From Alviniconcha marisindica (taxonomy: Eukaryota > Mollusca > Gastropoda > Provannidae), in NCBI GenBank assembly GCA_018857735.1, contig JABMCL010002494.1, forward strand, positions 72,001-136,000: a DNA stretch of 64,000 nucleotides, given 5' to 3'. This document shows, piece by piece, positions 23,151-34,835 of the stretch. Position 1 is the stretch's first letter. Each line of letters begins with the position of its first letter. The translations under genes and the position numbers were made by a program. A model generated the notes under the pieces. The model was not told where the DNA came from, ran no database searches, and saw only the letters and a program-made list of their open reading frames with translations.

Positions 23151-23190
<40 letters not shown>
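23125..23190 (+). terminator. LINE poly(A) signal and A tail
   Basis: AATAAA at 23125-23130 followed 22 bases later by 38 consecutive A residues, the reverse-transcribed tail of the Tx1-like element. Confidence 0.9.
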
Positions 23191-23192
<2 letters not shown>

Positions 23193-23660
23193 ATCAAGCG
23201 GATTTTATGTGAAACTTTAGAATGAGATGTTAGGAGGTTTTCAACTTTTTTCAGGGATCACATTAAAAAAAAATAATGCACGGCTTACACATGTATGTTA
23301 AAAAAAATTGAATGCCACATACACAACTAAGTCTAAAGACTGCAATACAGTAGTGCCCTTGCCTCACCACGCTTGAACTGTCCTCCATGCTTGTCCCATT
23401 TTTCAATAGCTAACAGTAGCAACCTTACCTATCATGACATGCAAAACAGCATCATTGTCATTGCTTTGGCTTTATTTTACTTTTATACAGACTTTTTCCT
23501 GGTCAGCATAAAACAGACTGTGACAGCTACACAAAGTAGCAATACTATACACACTGTAAAAAGTTTTTTGGTCAAAAACAGCAACAAGACAAAACAGAAA
23601 GTCAATGTCACAATAAACACTAACAACTGGTAGTGCTTCCAGAGACATGCTCCATATTGG
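23191..23660. other. Spacer between LINE tail and TIR element
   Basis: AT-rich sequence with no recognised gene. An 86-codon frame at 23373-23633 resembles nothing known to me. Confidence 0.5.
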
Positions 23661-23663
23661 CAT

Positions 23664-25872
23664 ATGACTTAGTGCCAAAAGGTGCGCAAGAAAAGAGGAC
23701 AGAGGTACTAGAAAATAAAGTTGACAGGATGTGAGTGAGTAATGCATTTTTTGAATGAACACATGTGAAGTCATCCACCAATGAAGGGAGAAAGCGTGCT
23801 GCTCTTCGTTCCTGAGAAATTTGACTTTCAGTGTGATTTGTGACAAGATGTTGAACATTACACATTACAACAAGCCCACATCACTGTGCTGCTAATCATG
23901 CAGTAAACTGTGAAAACCCAACTGATCTTACAAGATGTGATCCACATGAGTAGTACCAAGTAAACTGTTGTTGTTCTGTGTCACACATAACAGCATGCTA
24001 CGCATAGTTTGTTGCAATACACAACGTTCAACATACAGCCAATCTTGAACATTTTTAAATGAATAAAAAGCAACACATTTTGAAACATAAACAGTTATTC
24101 TTTAATAGAACAATATGTGACAAGGAAGATTTGATGATTTTTTCCCCTCAAATTTAAGCTTTCTTGACATAAACAGCAAATGATGTAAGAAATATGTTGA
24201 ACATTACTATTTCAACAAGATGTACAATGCTGTTTGTTTCTTGATGAAAATGATAAATCAGTAACTTTTTATTACAGCACATAACTATTTCCATGTGAAC
24301 AGTTTTTGCTGCATTAATTTTGTTGTAGTGGATAGCATAATGTTAAATAGACGACATGGTACTTTGTTTTTCATAACAAAATAAATAATACTTATTATTT
24401 AACAAACAAGTGTTTTGTAAGAGAAAATGGAGCAAGTAAGAGTGAGTGCAACTTTTGCTGCTTTTGGGTGTCACAGGAAAACACACACGCAGCCTGTCAT
24501 CCATGCGTTTCTTGGTCATGTTGACTCGGGTGCCTAGGACAAAAATAGTTGAACAGTTAACTTAAAAGTGAAAGAATTAATAATAATAAATAGAAAAAAT
24601 CGTAATAAATATTACTAAAAAAAAAAAATCACAGCCAAAGAATTTTTAGAACTCTGGAAGGCAGACAGGCATGGTCACTATAATTATGTCGAACGTTATT
24701 ATTTCCACAGCTCGTGTTGTAATCGTAATGTTCAACATCTAACTGATGACTTTAACCTGCGTAAATTCGAATTGTCTACCATATATGATGATTTGTCTGA
24801 AGACGTAGTTTGTAAACAAAATGAACTGCGTTAAGCGCAAGCAAAAATGTAAAGAGTACGATCAGAATATACTGTTTATAACCAATCTGCTGTTGCACAT
24901 TACGATTTCAACACGCACCCATGTTGTAAGAAACTCGGTGAAAACAAATTTTCGAAAGCATCTGAACAAACTTTAGATCGACAGCAACAAAAACTCACTC
25001 TGTATGCTAACATTCCGATACTTTTAAAAGATTCGGCATATACCAATATAAATATCATCATATAACCGGAAGATTTGACTAAATCTCCGATGAACGTTTA
25101 AATAAAGTTGAACGTTACGGTCTTCAAAAATATTACTACACACCTTTTGCATATCAGAACGTCTCTTCCATGCGACCATGTGCTAAAAGCAAATGACCTG
25201 GATGTTCGCTGACCGGAAGTAGTGCAAAAGTGCAAAAACTTCTTTTTTTCCCTTTTGCTTGTTTAATTTAATACGTTGTTGAACGTCATTTATTGCAACA
25301 ATTTTATGAAGAATGGCAAAATATATTTTAAAAACTACCCAGACATTTGACAGTAAAATAAAACATTGGCGCCTGATGCAGTGACATACCACAGTGACTG
25401 GAGTAAAGTTTCGACGAAAGAGAAAGTCCGTTCTTCACTAGATTGTCTGCGGATGCTGGTCATGAAACATTTCAACACACATAACGTTCGACCGAAGGAT
25501 ATTTCGGAGCCTCTAACTCCAAAAACAAACTTAGTGATAATCGATTTTTATATGCACTGTGTAAAGTGATATCTCCTCTGTGCAAATCAGTGACTGAGGT
25601 CATGTTTTGATTCGTCATGTACGTGAATGAAAGCATCGAAAGCACTCACCGTGAGCGTGTCCGTTTTCAGGGGTCGAATTTCATGGCGCTTTTCACTTTC
25701 AAAAAATATTTCTCCAGCTGCTCCAGATTTGGAGCTCATATTGTTTCCACTGTAATACTGACCAATTATGAACGCACACACAAAGCAACAACAAGACAAA
25801 GTGTTTGAAACGGATTTTATTGACAGTCAAAAATCGGACCCCCCATTTGCGCACCTTTTGGCACTAAGTCAT
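23664..25872. mobile_element. 2.2-kb TIR element with repeated 23-bp dyads, no transposase
   Basis: The ends are a perfect 29-bp inverted repeat (23661-23689 against 25847-25875). If a TA is the target duplication, the repeat starts TGACTTAGTGCCAAAAGGTG. Internally an imperfect dyad, TGTTGAAC.TTA.NATTTCAACA, occurs at 23849, 24011 (reverse), 24195, about 24322 (weak), 24687, 24715 (reverse), 24891, 25106, 25277 and 25469 (reverse). A second, end-truncated copy lies at 47431-49208. No ORF longer than about 75 codons fits a transposase, so it is probably a large non-autonomous DNA transposon. The family is not recognised. Confidence 0.8.
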
Positions 25873-25875
25873 ATG

Positions 25876-26499
25876 CAACCAGACAGTACAAAGATCCAGA
25901 TTAAAGATTAAAATGCAATCTGCCACATCCAATCAGCATACATGACTGCAGCTGGAATATTGTTGTTATCATTTTCTTGAGTTCCATGCAGTGCAAAACA
26001 GGCTTCAGTTGACAGAATTTAATCAAGGTCAGTAGATGTGTTAGATCTAGACTTTGGAACAAAACTTTTGTGGGAATGGAGGGACCATGTACAGTTGAAG
26101 CAGGACCATTCAGAGGACACAACACGTAGATCTGCGACCAATCAAATTACCACAAAGGAGTATGTATTATTTTCCACTTTGCATGTTTTAACATAAATGT
26201 GAAAACAACTGACCTTTATGCATTTTTAAAAACTACGTTTGCATATGCTGTAAGAAGTTTTTTTAAAAACTAGTGCGATCCCTGTTGTTTGCTTCACAAT
26301 GTTTAGCATCATGCTTGGATGTCTCCCCCTCTCCCAGTAAGCTTGTAAAAAAAAAAAAAAAGACTTACAAGATTTTATTGTCAAACCAGATGACATACAT
26401 ACTTTAAGTAATGGAATGTGTTGAGTGAAACTTAAATTCAGTTGCTATTTTCTTTAAGTATCTAAGCAACGGGGGTGGGGATGACAACACTCAAACTGA
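25876..26499. other. Spacer before the CR1-like LINE
   Basis: AT-rich with a 15-base A run near 26347. No gene is recognised; the LINE's 5' UTR may start in the last part. Confidence 0.45.
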
Positions 26500-26766
26500 G
26501 TGTAAAACAATTCAATTGTATACAACTACAAGTTCCGCAGTTCATTTATTTCTATTGGTCAAGGGTCAAGGGTCACATGCCTCGGTGGCTGAGTGTACTC
26601 TAGCTCCGCTGTTTATTCGTCTTTATGCTGGTTCCACTGATCAAGAGAGTGTGACTGCTTGCATAGTGTGTCGTGATGGACCCGTCTTCACTTTGGTGGG
26701 TGTTTTGTGCACCGGTTCCTCTCAGAATGGTGATACTTTGGATTTTGATTTCTACATGGCTTCTTG

Positions 26767-29700
26767 CTGCGAACTTTGGGCCTCGGCCATTGTACCCGGT
26801 CGCTGACAGCCGAGCTCACATGCAAGACATGGTCACGGGGCGTTCGGGAGCCGTCCCTCTACAACACCACTTGTCAAGGTGAGCGCTGTGACCCCACCTG
26901 TGTCAGATACACCCGTGATCAGCTGTTAGCGATCTCACCTGCACGCTTGACCCCTGACTTGACCTCTCGTCTTAGAAAACTTGACATCAGTTTTTGTTTA
27001 CCACGTAAACGCTCTCGCCGTGGTGGCAAGAATTTGAAGAACATGGGGGCGACCTATTGATCTCATTACCCCCTGTGTTCTCCCAGTCAGACCCCAGGCT
27101 GATCTCAGAAGGCCTTCTTCTGTAAACTTCAACAACCTGATCACAATCCCTCTACAAACCAAGCCCACTCTTCCCAACGATATTTCCATCACTCTGTTCA
27201 ACGCTTGTTCTGTCAACAGTCCCGAGAAAAGAACAGAAATTAACACGTTCATCACCGACGACAACATACAGCTCATGTTTCTCACCGAGACCTGGTTGAG
27301 GGCAAGAGGGGACGACGCCATATGTTCTGACCTGACCCCTGCCGGCTACAGCATCAGGTCTTTTCCACGACCCTCCCAGGGCAGCGGACTGGCCGTCATC
27401 TTTCACGACCGCTACTCCTCTCGCATCTCCTTCCCTTTTGACCACTCTTCCGTGTCTCTCTAGCTATGACCCAGCAGACTGTCAACTTCTTCTGTGTTTA
27501 TCGTCCCCCGCCTAGCCACAGGAACAAGCAGACTGACTCTATGTTCGTTGATCAGCTCCACAGCCTGTTGGAACACTGTAACTCTTTACATGGCTCCTTC
27601 GTCGTCCTTGGCGACTTCAACGGGGTTACGACAAACCCCTGAACCCAACCACTTCCGGAGTAATGGATCTCCTGACCACTTTTAATCTGACCCAGGCTGT
27701 CAGTCAGCCCACTCATGACAAAGGACACATCCTGGACTGGCTGTTACACACATCTGACGACCATCTTGTGCAGTCTACCTCCGTGTCTCACTCCATTGCC
27801 TCTGACCACACCTGCGTCATCTGCCACCTCAACATCGCTGTTCCTCCCTCCCAGCCTACGTACATCATGACGCGAAATATCCGCGCCATCAACCATGCTG
27901 CCCTGAAAGCAGATCTGGCCACACATCTCTCCCACCTGCCTTGCCCCAGTGCTGATGACCTGGACTCTGTGCTGACAAGCGTCCTTGATGACCATGCTCC
28001 TGCTATGCGCTGCAGAGTCCATCCGCAGAAGAATGCGCCCTGGTTTAGCGGTGTCGCAGAGGAGGTCCGGTTTTTAAAGCGGCAGAGATGCCGTGCAGAG
28101 AGACTGTGGCTGAAGACGGGACTGACAGTTCACAAGCAACTGTACAACAATGCAAAAAAACTTGTAACCAAACTAGTTCACAAGGCCAAAACTACTTACT
28201 ATTGTAATAAGATCAACAAGAGTCTGTCATGTAAACAACTGTTCAGTGTGGCTAACCAACTACTTGGAAACAAAAAGCCATCTCCTCTTCCAACAGTCTT
28301 TCCTCTGATCGATCTTCCAAAACGCTTTCTCGACTTTTTCAAAAACAAGATTGAAACTATCAGAAACAAATGTGATGTCCTTTCAGCTAACCCACCTGCT
28401 TGCATTGAACTTTCTTTCCATGGCAGACCCCTCACTCATTTCAGACCTGTAACCGAAGATTTTGTCAGACGCACCATACTCAGCTCACCTTCAAAAACAT
28501 GTGAACTTGATGCGTTTCCTACCCCTCTGTTACTTGAATGCCTTGATTCTTTGTTACCTTGCATTACTGCTGTATTCAACAACTCCTTGGTATCTGGTGT
28601 TTTCCCATCTGTCTACAAGTCTGCTCTAGTTAAACCCTTTTTTAAAAAGATGTCCCTTGACCCTGATGACTTAAAGAACTACCGTCCTGTGTCAAATTTA
28701 TCTTTTCTGTCAAAAGTCTTAGAAAGAATAGTTCTGTCTCAGCTAAATGAACACTTGAACCACAACAACCTTCTCAGTTTTCCTCAGCCTACAGACCCAA
28801 CCACAGCACTGAAACTGCCCTGCTCAGGATCATTATCGACCTTCTAACAGCTATGGATAACAACAAGTTATGCATTCTGACATTCTTAGATCTCTCAGCA
28901 GCCTTCGATACAATAGATCACCAAATTCTCCTTACCCGACTTCAGCACTCTTTTGGCATTTCTGGACCTGCTCTATCTTGGTTTTTGTCTTATCTTTGTA
29001 AAAGAACACATGCAGTCACCATAAATAGTCTGCAGTCTCAGCATACACGTTCCATTATGGCGTTCCTCAGGGTTCTGTACTGGGCCCTGTGCTTTTCATA
29101 CTCTACACCCAACCTCTCTTTAACCTAGTAAGCAAGCACGCAGTCAATCATCATGCTTTCGCTGATGACAACCAACTCTACAAGATTAGTACACTAGACA
29201 CAATTCACCAGTTGACAGAAACTCTCCAGAACTGCACTACAGATGTCAAGTCCTGGATGACTGCAAACAAACTTCAACTAAATGACAACAAAACTGAAGC
29301 CATGATCATACTTTCACATAGAATGTCTGTCCACAGTCCTTTGCCATGTGTCATTCACATCGGAGACGCCAATGTCCCATCTGTGTCATCTGTTAAAAAC
29401 CTCGGTGTAACCCTGGACTCGAATCTCAGCATGTCTCAACACATAAGCAACACGTGTAAAGCCGCATACATACAAATCAGGCATATCAGTTCCATACGAC
29501 ACCTTCTCAACACTCAAGCAACCCAAACCCTTGTATGCTCTCTTGTCCTCTCTCGCTTAGACTACTGTAACTCTACTTTCAGGTTGCCCTCAGTACTTAC
29601 TAGACAAACTTCAAAAAGTTCAGAATGCAGCAGCAAGGCTTGTGTGTAAAGCTAAGAAATCTGACCACATCCATCCTATTCTTCAAACTCTGCATTGGCT

Positions 29701-30020
29701 ACCAGTAACACATTGCATTCAATACAAAATTTCAACTATCTGTTTCAATTCCATCTCTGGAACAGGCCCTGAGTATCTGTCCGATCTCCTTCAACCTTAT
29801 ACTCCAGCAAGACAGTTACGATCTGCATCTGGGCACACGAGCCTTTGTCACCCCCGGTAAACACAAAAACATTTGGTGAAAGACCTTTTTCTTATGCTGG
29901 CCCATCTGTCTGGAACAATTTGCCTCAAACACCCGCCACTCTGATTCTACCTCCTCTTTCAAAGCCGCACTCAAGACGCACCTGTTTAATAATTATTTCG
30001 AAACTGTTTTTCACAGCCCT
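26767..30020 (+). pseudogene. CR1-like LINE ORF2: endonuclease and reverse transcriptase, frameshifted
   Basis: The N-terminal part reads YTRDQLLAISPARLTPDLTS. An APE-type endonuclease follows with LFNACSVNSPEKRTEINTF, MFLTETWLR (Glu of ETWL near 27286), FVVLGDFNG and SDHTCV (27801). A 394-codon intact stretch (27663-28847) ends in LKNYRPVSNLSFLSKVLERI. After frameshifts come FLDLSAAFDTIDHQ (catalytic Asp, about 28883-28909), [22 protein letters not shown] (catalytic DD, 29158-29169), LSRLDYCNS and LHWLPV (29693-29707). The protein would nick target DNA and prime cDNA synthesis. Every catalytic motif I can check is intact, so the copy is fairly young. Confidence 0.87.
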
Positions 30021-30053
30021 GCCCATCCCCTCGTTTCGATGCTGTGTGTGTGT

Positions 30054-30087
<34 letters not shown>
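30054..30087. repeat. Poly-G tract of 34 bases in LINE 3' UTR
   Basis: Thirty-four consecutive G residues followed by GT-rich sequence (to about 30115), in the 3' UTR of the CR1-like LINE. Able to form G-quadruplexes, and a likely site of length error. Confidence 0.95.
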
Positions 30088-30088
<1 letters not shown>

Positions 30089-30199
30089 GGTGGTGGTGTG
30101 TGTGTTTGTGTGTGTGGTTAGTGTTATTTTAAAGCGCCTTGTGCTGCCACCTTGTGTGGTAGATGGGCGCTTTAGAAATCCTCCTTATTATTATTATTG

Positions 30200-30420
30200 T
30201 GCCTGAACATCTGTGGCTACGTATGTGGCTTTGCATGAAGTGACATGGAGCATGGTTGTATGGTGTACACAGACACTGCGCCAAGACAGCAGCAGTTTCA
30301 TGTGGCACCAGCCATGCCAGTGCTTATGGACCATGAGCCAGCCTCCGGGGATTTTACCACATGGTAATTTCTGGGTACCTTGACCATCAAAGTACACAAT
30401 TCAGGTTGTCTGCAAGTGAG
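30200..30420 (+). mobile_element. SINE central-region fragment, plus strand
   Basis: 30218-30305 (TGTGGCTTTGCATGAAGTGA, GCATGGTTGTATGGTGTACA, CCAAGACAGCAGCAGTTTCA) matches the middle of the full-length SINE at 43020-43498 in reverse complement. The tRNA-like head is absent. It sits between two CR1-like LINEs. Confidence 0.75.
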
Positions 30421-32935
30421 CTGTTCCTGTTTGTGTCTGTGGTGCTGGTTCTAATAAATGCATTATATGGAATTCAATTTTGTTTTTGTTCTTGGCGACA
30501 TAAATATTCATTTTGATTCTGACTCTGATATTTCTGTTGCTAACCTGAAAAAACTGCTGCACAATCTTAGCTTACAGCAACATGTCAATGTCCCCATCAC
30601 CGTCGTGGCCATACACTAGACTGGCTCATCACCAACAGGGTTGTGGACATTGAGGAGCTTTGCGTTGTTGATAAACTCATTTCAGACCACTTTGTGATTT
30701 CTTTTGCGCTGCGTTTCAGAAAGCCAGGGAAAACGACAAAGGAAGTGAGATCGTGAAATGTGAGAGCTTTGAACACTGATAACTTTAAGACCGATGTTTT
30801 GTCAGCGTAACCAGCTGTCTCTGGCGCCGCTGACACAGTCAGTGCTTACAATGCATGTCTACGTGAACTTTTGGACAAACATGCGCCACTTGTCACGCGG
30901 CGAGTGACAGACTGTATGTCTGCGCCTTGGATGACCCAGGAAATAAAGCAGGCCAAGCAACAACGTCGATGTGCGAGCGACAGTGGCATAAGACCAGTCT
31001 TGAAGTTCACCGTCAGATTTACGCTCACTGTCGCGATGTTGTAAATCGACAGATCAGGAACGCAAAGAAACAGTTCTTGTGTGAAAAAATTGTCAGTGCC
31101 AATTCTTCCAAGGTACTGTTTCGTCTGAGCGGTCAGATGATGGGCACATCCATGAACACTGTCCTGCCAGGCAGTATTTCCCCCGTAAATCTTCCCAGTA
31201 AGTTCAACGAGTTTTTTACCAAAAAGATAGAAATCCAGAGAAATTCTGGACTCAACGCCCCGTCGTGCAGACTTGCGTTTTTTTTTTATTCCCTTAAACT
31301 TTCCACCGCATTCAGGACACGTTAAGCAAATAACTTAAGATGCCCAAAAAAATCCCGGGATCTTGGGCCCAGTCCCCCCACCCCCCCTTTCTTGACGCTT
31401 GGGAAAATGATTTTTTATAACAGATATCCCTCAACACCCTTTTTATTTCTGGGTTTTTCCCACAATGTTTTGCACGCCCTCGTGAAACCTTGTTGAAGAA
31501 GTCTAATCTAGACCCTGAACTTCTGAAAAACTATCGTCCGGTGTCAAATCTGCCGTTTTTGTCAAAGGTTCTTGAGCGTGTTGTTCTCACCCAACTGATA
31601 ACTCACCTTGAGACTCATATCCTCCTGGAGCTTTTTCCAGTCGGCCTACCGGAAGCGTCATAGTACGGAAACAGCTCTACTGCATGTGGTGAATGACCTT
31701 CAGGCATCTGATGATGGTTATGTGTCTATCCTGTCACTGCTCGACCTTTCGGCAGCATTTGAAAAATAGACCATGTCATTTTGAGTCAGCGGTTGTCCTC
31801 TACTTTCAGCTGTACTGGAACTGTTCTTGGCTGGTTTGAATCTTACTTGTCAAATCGCACGCAGTCTGTCCTTGGGGAATGATGTTCAGTCCGCTCCATC
31901 AACCTTGAAGTATGGTGTGCCTCAGGGTTCGGTCCTTGGACCCAATTTTGTTCACCTGTACACCCCGCCCCCCTTATCCAGCAGTTAGGTACCACTTACC
32001 ATTTTTTTTTTTGCTGATGATTCGCAGCTACATGATTCAGCTGCTCCAGTTTTCTAGCCTGGTTAGAGACATGACATCTAGCATAGGAGTGGGTATCTGG
32101 ATGAAAGGAAATAAACGATGACAAAATTGAACTCATTGCCATTGGGTCAAAGACAAAGCTAAAGCAGGTCAGCACCAACTTTATGGGTTTTTTAGGCTGT
32201 GAGATTGAATTCTCCAAAACAGTACGGAATCTTGGTGTGTTCTTGGATGAGTTCTCTCAATGGAAATGCAGGTGAATCAGTTGTGTAAAGTTTTATATTT
32301 CCAGCTTTCAAAAATCAGTAAGATCCGTTCTTTTCTGACTGTTGATGCCCAAATACATTGGCTGTAGCCTTCATTCTATCCCGTCTTGATTATTGTAATT
32401 CTCTTTTGGCTGGCCTTCCTGATCACAAACTTGCAAAGCTTCAACCATACAGAATAGTGCTGCCAGACTGGGCCTTCGTAAACCAAGGGGTGAAAGCGCT
32501 ACTCCATTCTTAAAAATATTTTACTGGTTTCCTGTTAAAGCTAGGACAGAATACAAGGTCTCTAACCTATGCTACCAATGCCTCAACTCTGTTGCTATGC
32601 CCTCCTATCTGTGTGAGCTTCTCCAAACTTACAAACCCACTAAAACTCTAAGATCTCAAGACTCTTCCCTCTTAGTTGTTCCGCATTTCTCTCTGAATAC
32701 TTACGGAAAAAGATCGTTTTCTGTGTATGGTCCAGCTACTTGTAATTCACTCCCTGTACATGTCAGACAGAGCCAGTGTCTGGTCACGTTCAAAAAACAA
32801 CTAAAGATGTATCTGTTCATGAAACACCTGTCATAGAGTGAGAGAGAGGGTGGTGGTGGGGGGGAGAGATTGGGAGAGAGAGAGGGGAGAGAGAAAGAGA
32901 GAGCGAGAGAGAGAGAGAGAGAGGGCACACAATAC

Positions 32936-33084
32936 ATGAATTATGTATAATTGTTTTATTACTGGTTTTAAATTTATTATGTTTATCATATTTTATTTCA
33001 TTTAGAGAGACGAAATGAATTATGTATATTTGTTTTATTACTAGTTTTAAATTTATTATGTTTTATCATATTTTATTTCATTTA
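32936..33084. repeat. 79-bp tandem duplication in LINE 3' UTR
   Basis: Two copies, starting at 32936 and 33015, of a stretch beginning ATGAATTATGTATA and ending ATTTTATTTCATTTA, differing by a few bases. Confidence 0.9.
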
Positions 33085-33230
33085 ACCTGAAAACAACGCT
33101 GTAAACATTGTTCTAGTTATGCTGCTTTTATTTATCTGTGATTAGATATTGATTGTTGTTAAATGTTTTAAATAAGCTACGTGTTCTCAAAGTGGTATAC
33201 TCCATTGTGGATGCACACGTGGATGTGTGC

Positions 33231-33232
<2 letters not shown>

Positions 33233-33308
<76 letters not shown>

Positions 33309-33377
33309 AATCTGTGTGTGTGAGTGTGTGTGTGTGTGTGTATGTGTGTGCGTGCGTGCATGCGTGTGTGTGTGTGA
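33233..33377. repeat. (GA)n then (GT)n compound microsatellite
   Basis: About 36 GA units with one interruption near 33291, followed by (GT)n and TGCG-type repeats. It lies in the 3' UTR of the second CR1-like LINE. Leu-Ser-rich minus-strand ORFs are artefacts. Confidence 0.95.
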
Positions 33378-33631
33378 AATGCATTACTTGCAGATTGTTT
33401 TAATGTCTAAATTCGTTTTTTTATTCTAAATGGTATGTCTTAAAATGAATCTTGAATATGCGTGAATTGAAATATGTATAGATAGAGAATTTATCTTTTA
33501 AATTGTTGTTTTAGGCTAATTTAAGTAACATATTGATGTGTGTTCTATTGCATTTGTTGATCTGTACAGCGCTAAGAGCTCATATAATTGTTGTTGAGGC
33601 GCTATATAAAATAAATTATTATTATTATTAA

Positions 33632-34455
33632 TTCCAAATTGCAATGACCTTGTCTCTTAGCAACTCATTTATTATGACAAAAAAGGCCATTTCCATATAT
33701 TGTTTTATTGTTTGAACAGTTTAATATGTTGTAGCTTTCTGTTTCTCTTTGTCTTAAATGGGCACTGCGGATGCAGAAATAATAAGGTCCCCTCTGTTAA
33801 AACCCAGAGCCGACGAATGTTTTCCTTAAAAGCACGGAGTAGGTCAGAATATAGCCAAGTATGCTTAGTCAGTGCCATAATTTCTTCCTTGTCCTAAATT
33901 TTCGCTTCCCCGGTCCATTCATCTTCATTTTTTCCAAATCCTCCCCATACTTTTCAATTGCGTTAGTCTTGGCGGAAGTGAATTCCCACGTTAGCCTGCG
34001 AAATAAAGTAGGTCACACTGCTCAGTCAATTGATTTAAGCAGGTTCTCATGTTGAGTGCCTGCAGAATATAAATAGGCACCAAAACATGTGTTACTACTT
34101 ACTGTGCCTCAAAAAGGTGATTTAGACATACTTGTGATCTGATCAATTGTTCTTTAATTTTGTACTGAATGCATTACAGGGAATCTGTCTGGAAGTATCT
34201 TTTGCAGTTGCAAACAGTGATATGTGCTAATTATTTTGCAAACAGTGATATGTGCTAATTATTGACTGTTTTGGCTGGGATATTTGCTATTGATTGTGTT
34301 CTGTGTAGAACAGTGAGCCAGCTTTTTGCTTGTAAGAAACTGTGACTGTGTGCAGTTGACGTGGCATACAAATCCAAGAACTAAATAACTGAAACATGTG
34401 CAATGGTCTAGTCCTGATATGGTGGATGAAATATATGAGTATATAATGAATCTGC
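33632..34455. other. Spacer with a short duplication, no gene seen
   Basis: No recognisable coding sequence. A 28-bp direct duplication (TGCAAACAGTGATATGTGCT...) lies at 34209-34263. Confidence 0.5.
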
Positions 34456-34835
34456 ATGGGAATCTCATTGTGCTACTTTATGAATGACTGCAGAATTATT
34501 TTGAAACAAAAGAACCCATCAGAAGGGAGTGATGTAAGATCCTCCAAAAAGCGAGAACAGCAAATCCGTCAGCAACCACAATGCCCACTGACAAATGTCT
34601 TGTTTGTGAAAAGACATCAATACGAGGAAACAACATCTTGAAAACATTAGTCATATGTATGGCAAAAACAGCTGAGGATTCTGCCAAAGAAGCAACCAAA
34701 AGAAAACAAGATCTGCACATCCTTTTGAAGGTGCAAGATACTGACCTGGCTGCTCGAGCAGCACATTACCATGCCCCCTGTCGGAGAGATTACACTCGAG
34801 AGGATGACAGACACCAGGAAACCACCAGACACTAA
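34456..34835 (+). CDS. Hypothetical C2HC-like protein fragment, probably transposon-borne
   Basis: Two overlapping plus-strand frames (34456-34641 and 34581-34835) together look coding. The second reads CLVCEKTSIRGNNILKTLVI near its start and later AAHYHAPCRRDYTR, giving a C-x2-C ... H-x3-C arrangement that could bind zinc. The residues between are Lys/Asp/Glu/Ala-rich and helical in character. I have a recollection of similar domains in unannotated lophotrochozoan proteins near mobile elements, but cannot name a family. The first frame runs into the second only through a frameshift, so the gene is probably broken. Downstream frames (35199-36110) are interrupted. Function unknown. Confidence 0.45.

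Larger units (their letters stand above)
18640..23190 (+). mobile_element. Tx1/L1-like LINE, decayed, with poly(A) tail
   Basis: A non-LTR retrotransposon about 4.5 kb long. In order it has a gag-like ORF1 with a CCHC knuckle, an ORF2 linker and reverse transcriptase with a YADD box, a zf-RVT-type Cys/His motif, an AATAAA at 23125-23130 and a 38-base A tail (23153-23190). A poly(A) end rather than a short microsatellite end, together with the zf-RVT domain, places it on the L1/Tx1 side and apart from the CR1-like elements. The endonuclease is missing between ORF1 and the linker, and a foreign LINE tail is inserted at 21237-21348. Many frameshifts and stops: inactive. Confidence 0.85.
26500..30199 (+). 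mobile_element. CR1-like LINE, nearly full length
   Basis: A 3.7-kb non-LTR retrotransposon carrying endonuclease and reverse transcriptase remnants, a G-rich 3' UTR and a terminus AGATGGGCGCTTTAGAAATCC followed by (TTA)n at 30184-30198. The LDYCNS...LHWLPV C-terminus is of CR1/L2 type. It is the most complete element in the window, but frameshifts near 27040, 27460, 27640, 28785, 29060, 29590 and 29860 make it inactive as read. A few could be assembly errors, since the long segments between them are intact. Confidence 0.88.
30456..33631 (+). mobile_element. Second CR1-like LINE, 5'-truncated and heavily decayed
   Basis: It begins inside the endonuclease (FVFVLGDINIHFD, then HTLDWLITN and SDHFVISFAL at about 30480-30712). 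It continues with LLKNYRPVSNLPFLSKVLER (about 31530-31575), [11 protein letters not shown] (about 31914), FADDSQLHD (about 32012), [15 protein letters not shown] (about 32382) and a C-terminal part near 32600-32830. The 3' end (33530-33631) reads CTGTACAGCGCTAAGAGCTC, GAGGCGCTATATAAAATAAA and (TTA)n. It carries many stops and frameshifts and is more diverged than its neighbour at 26.5 kb, from a different subfamily. Confidence 0.87.
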
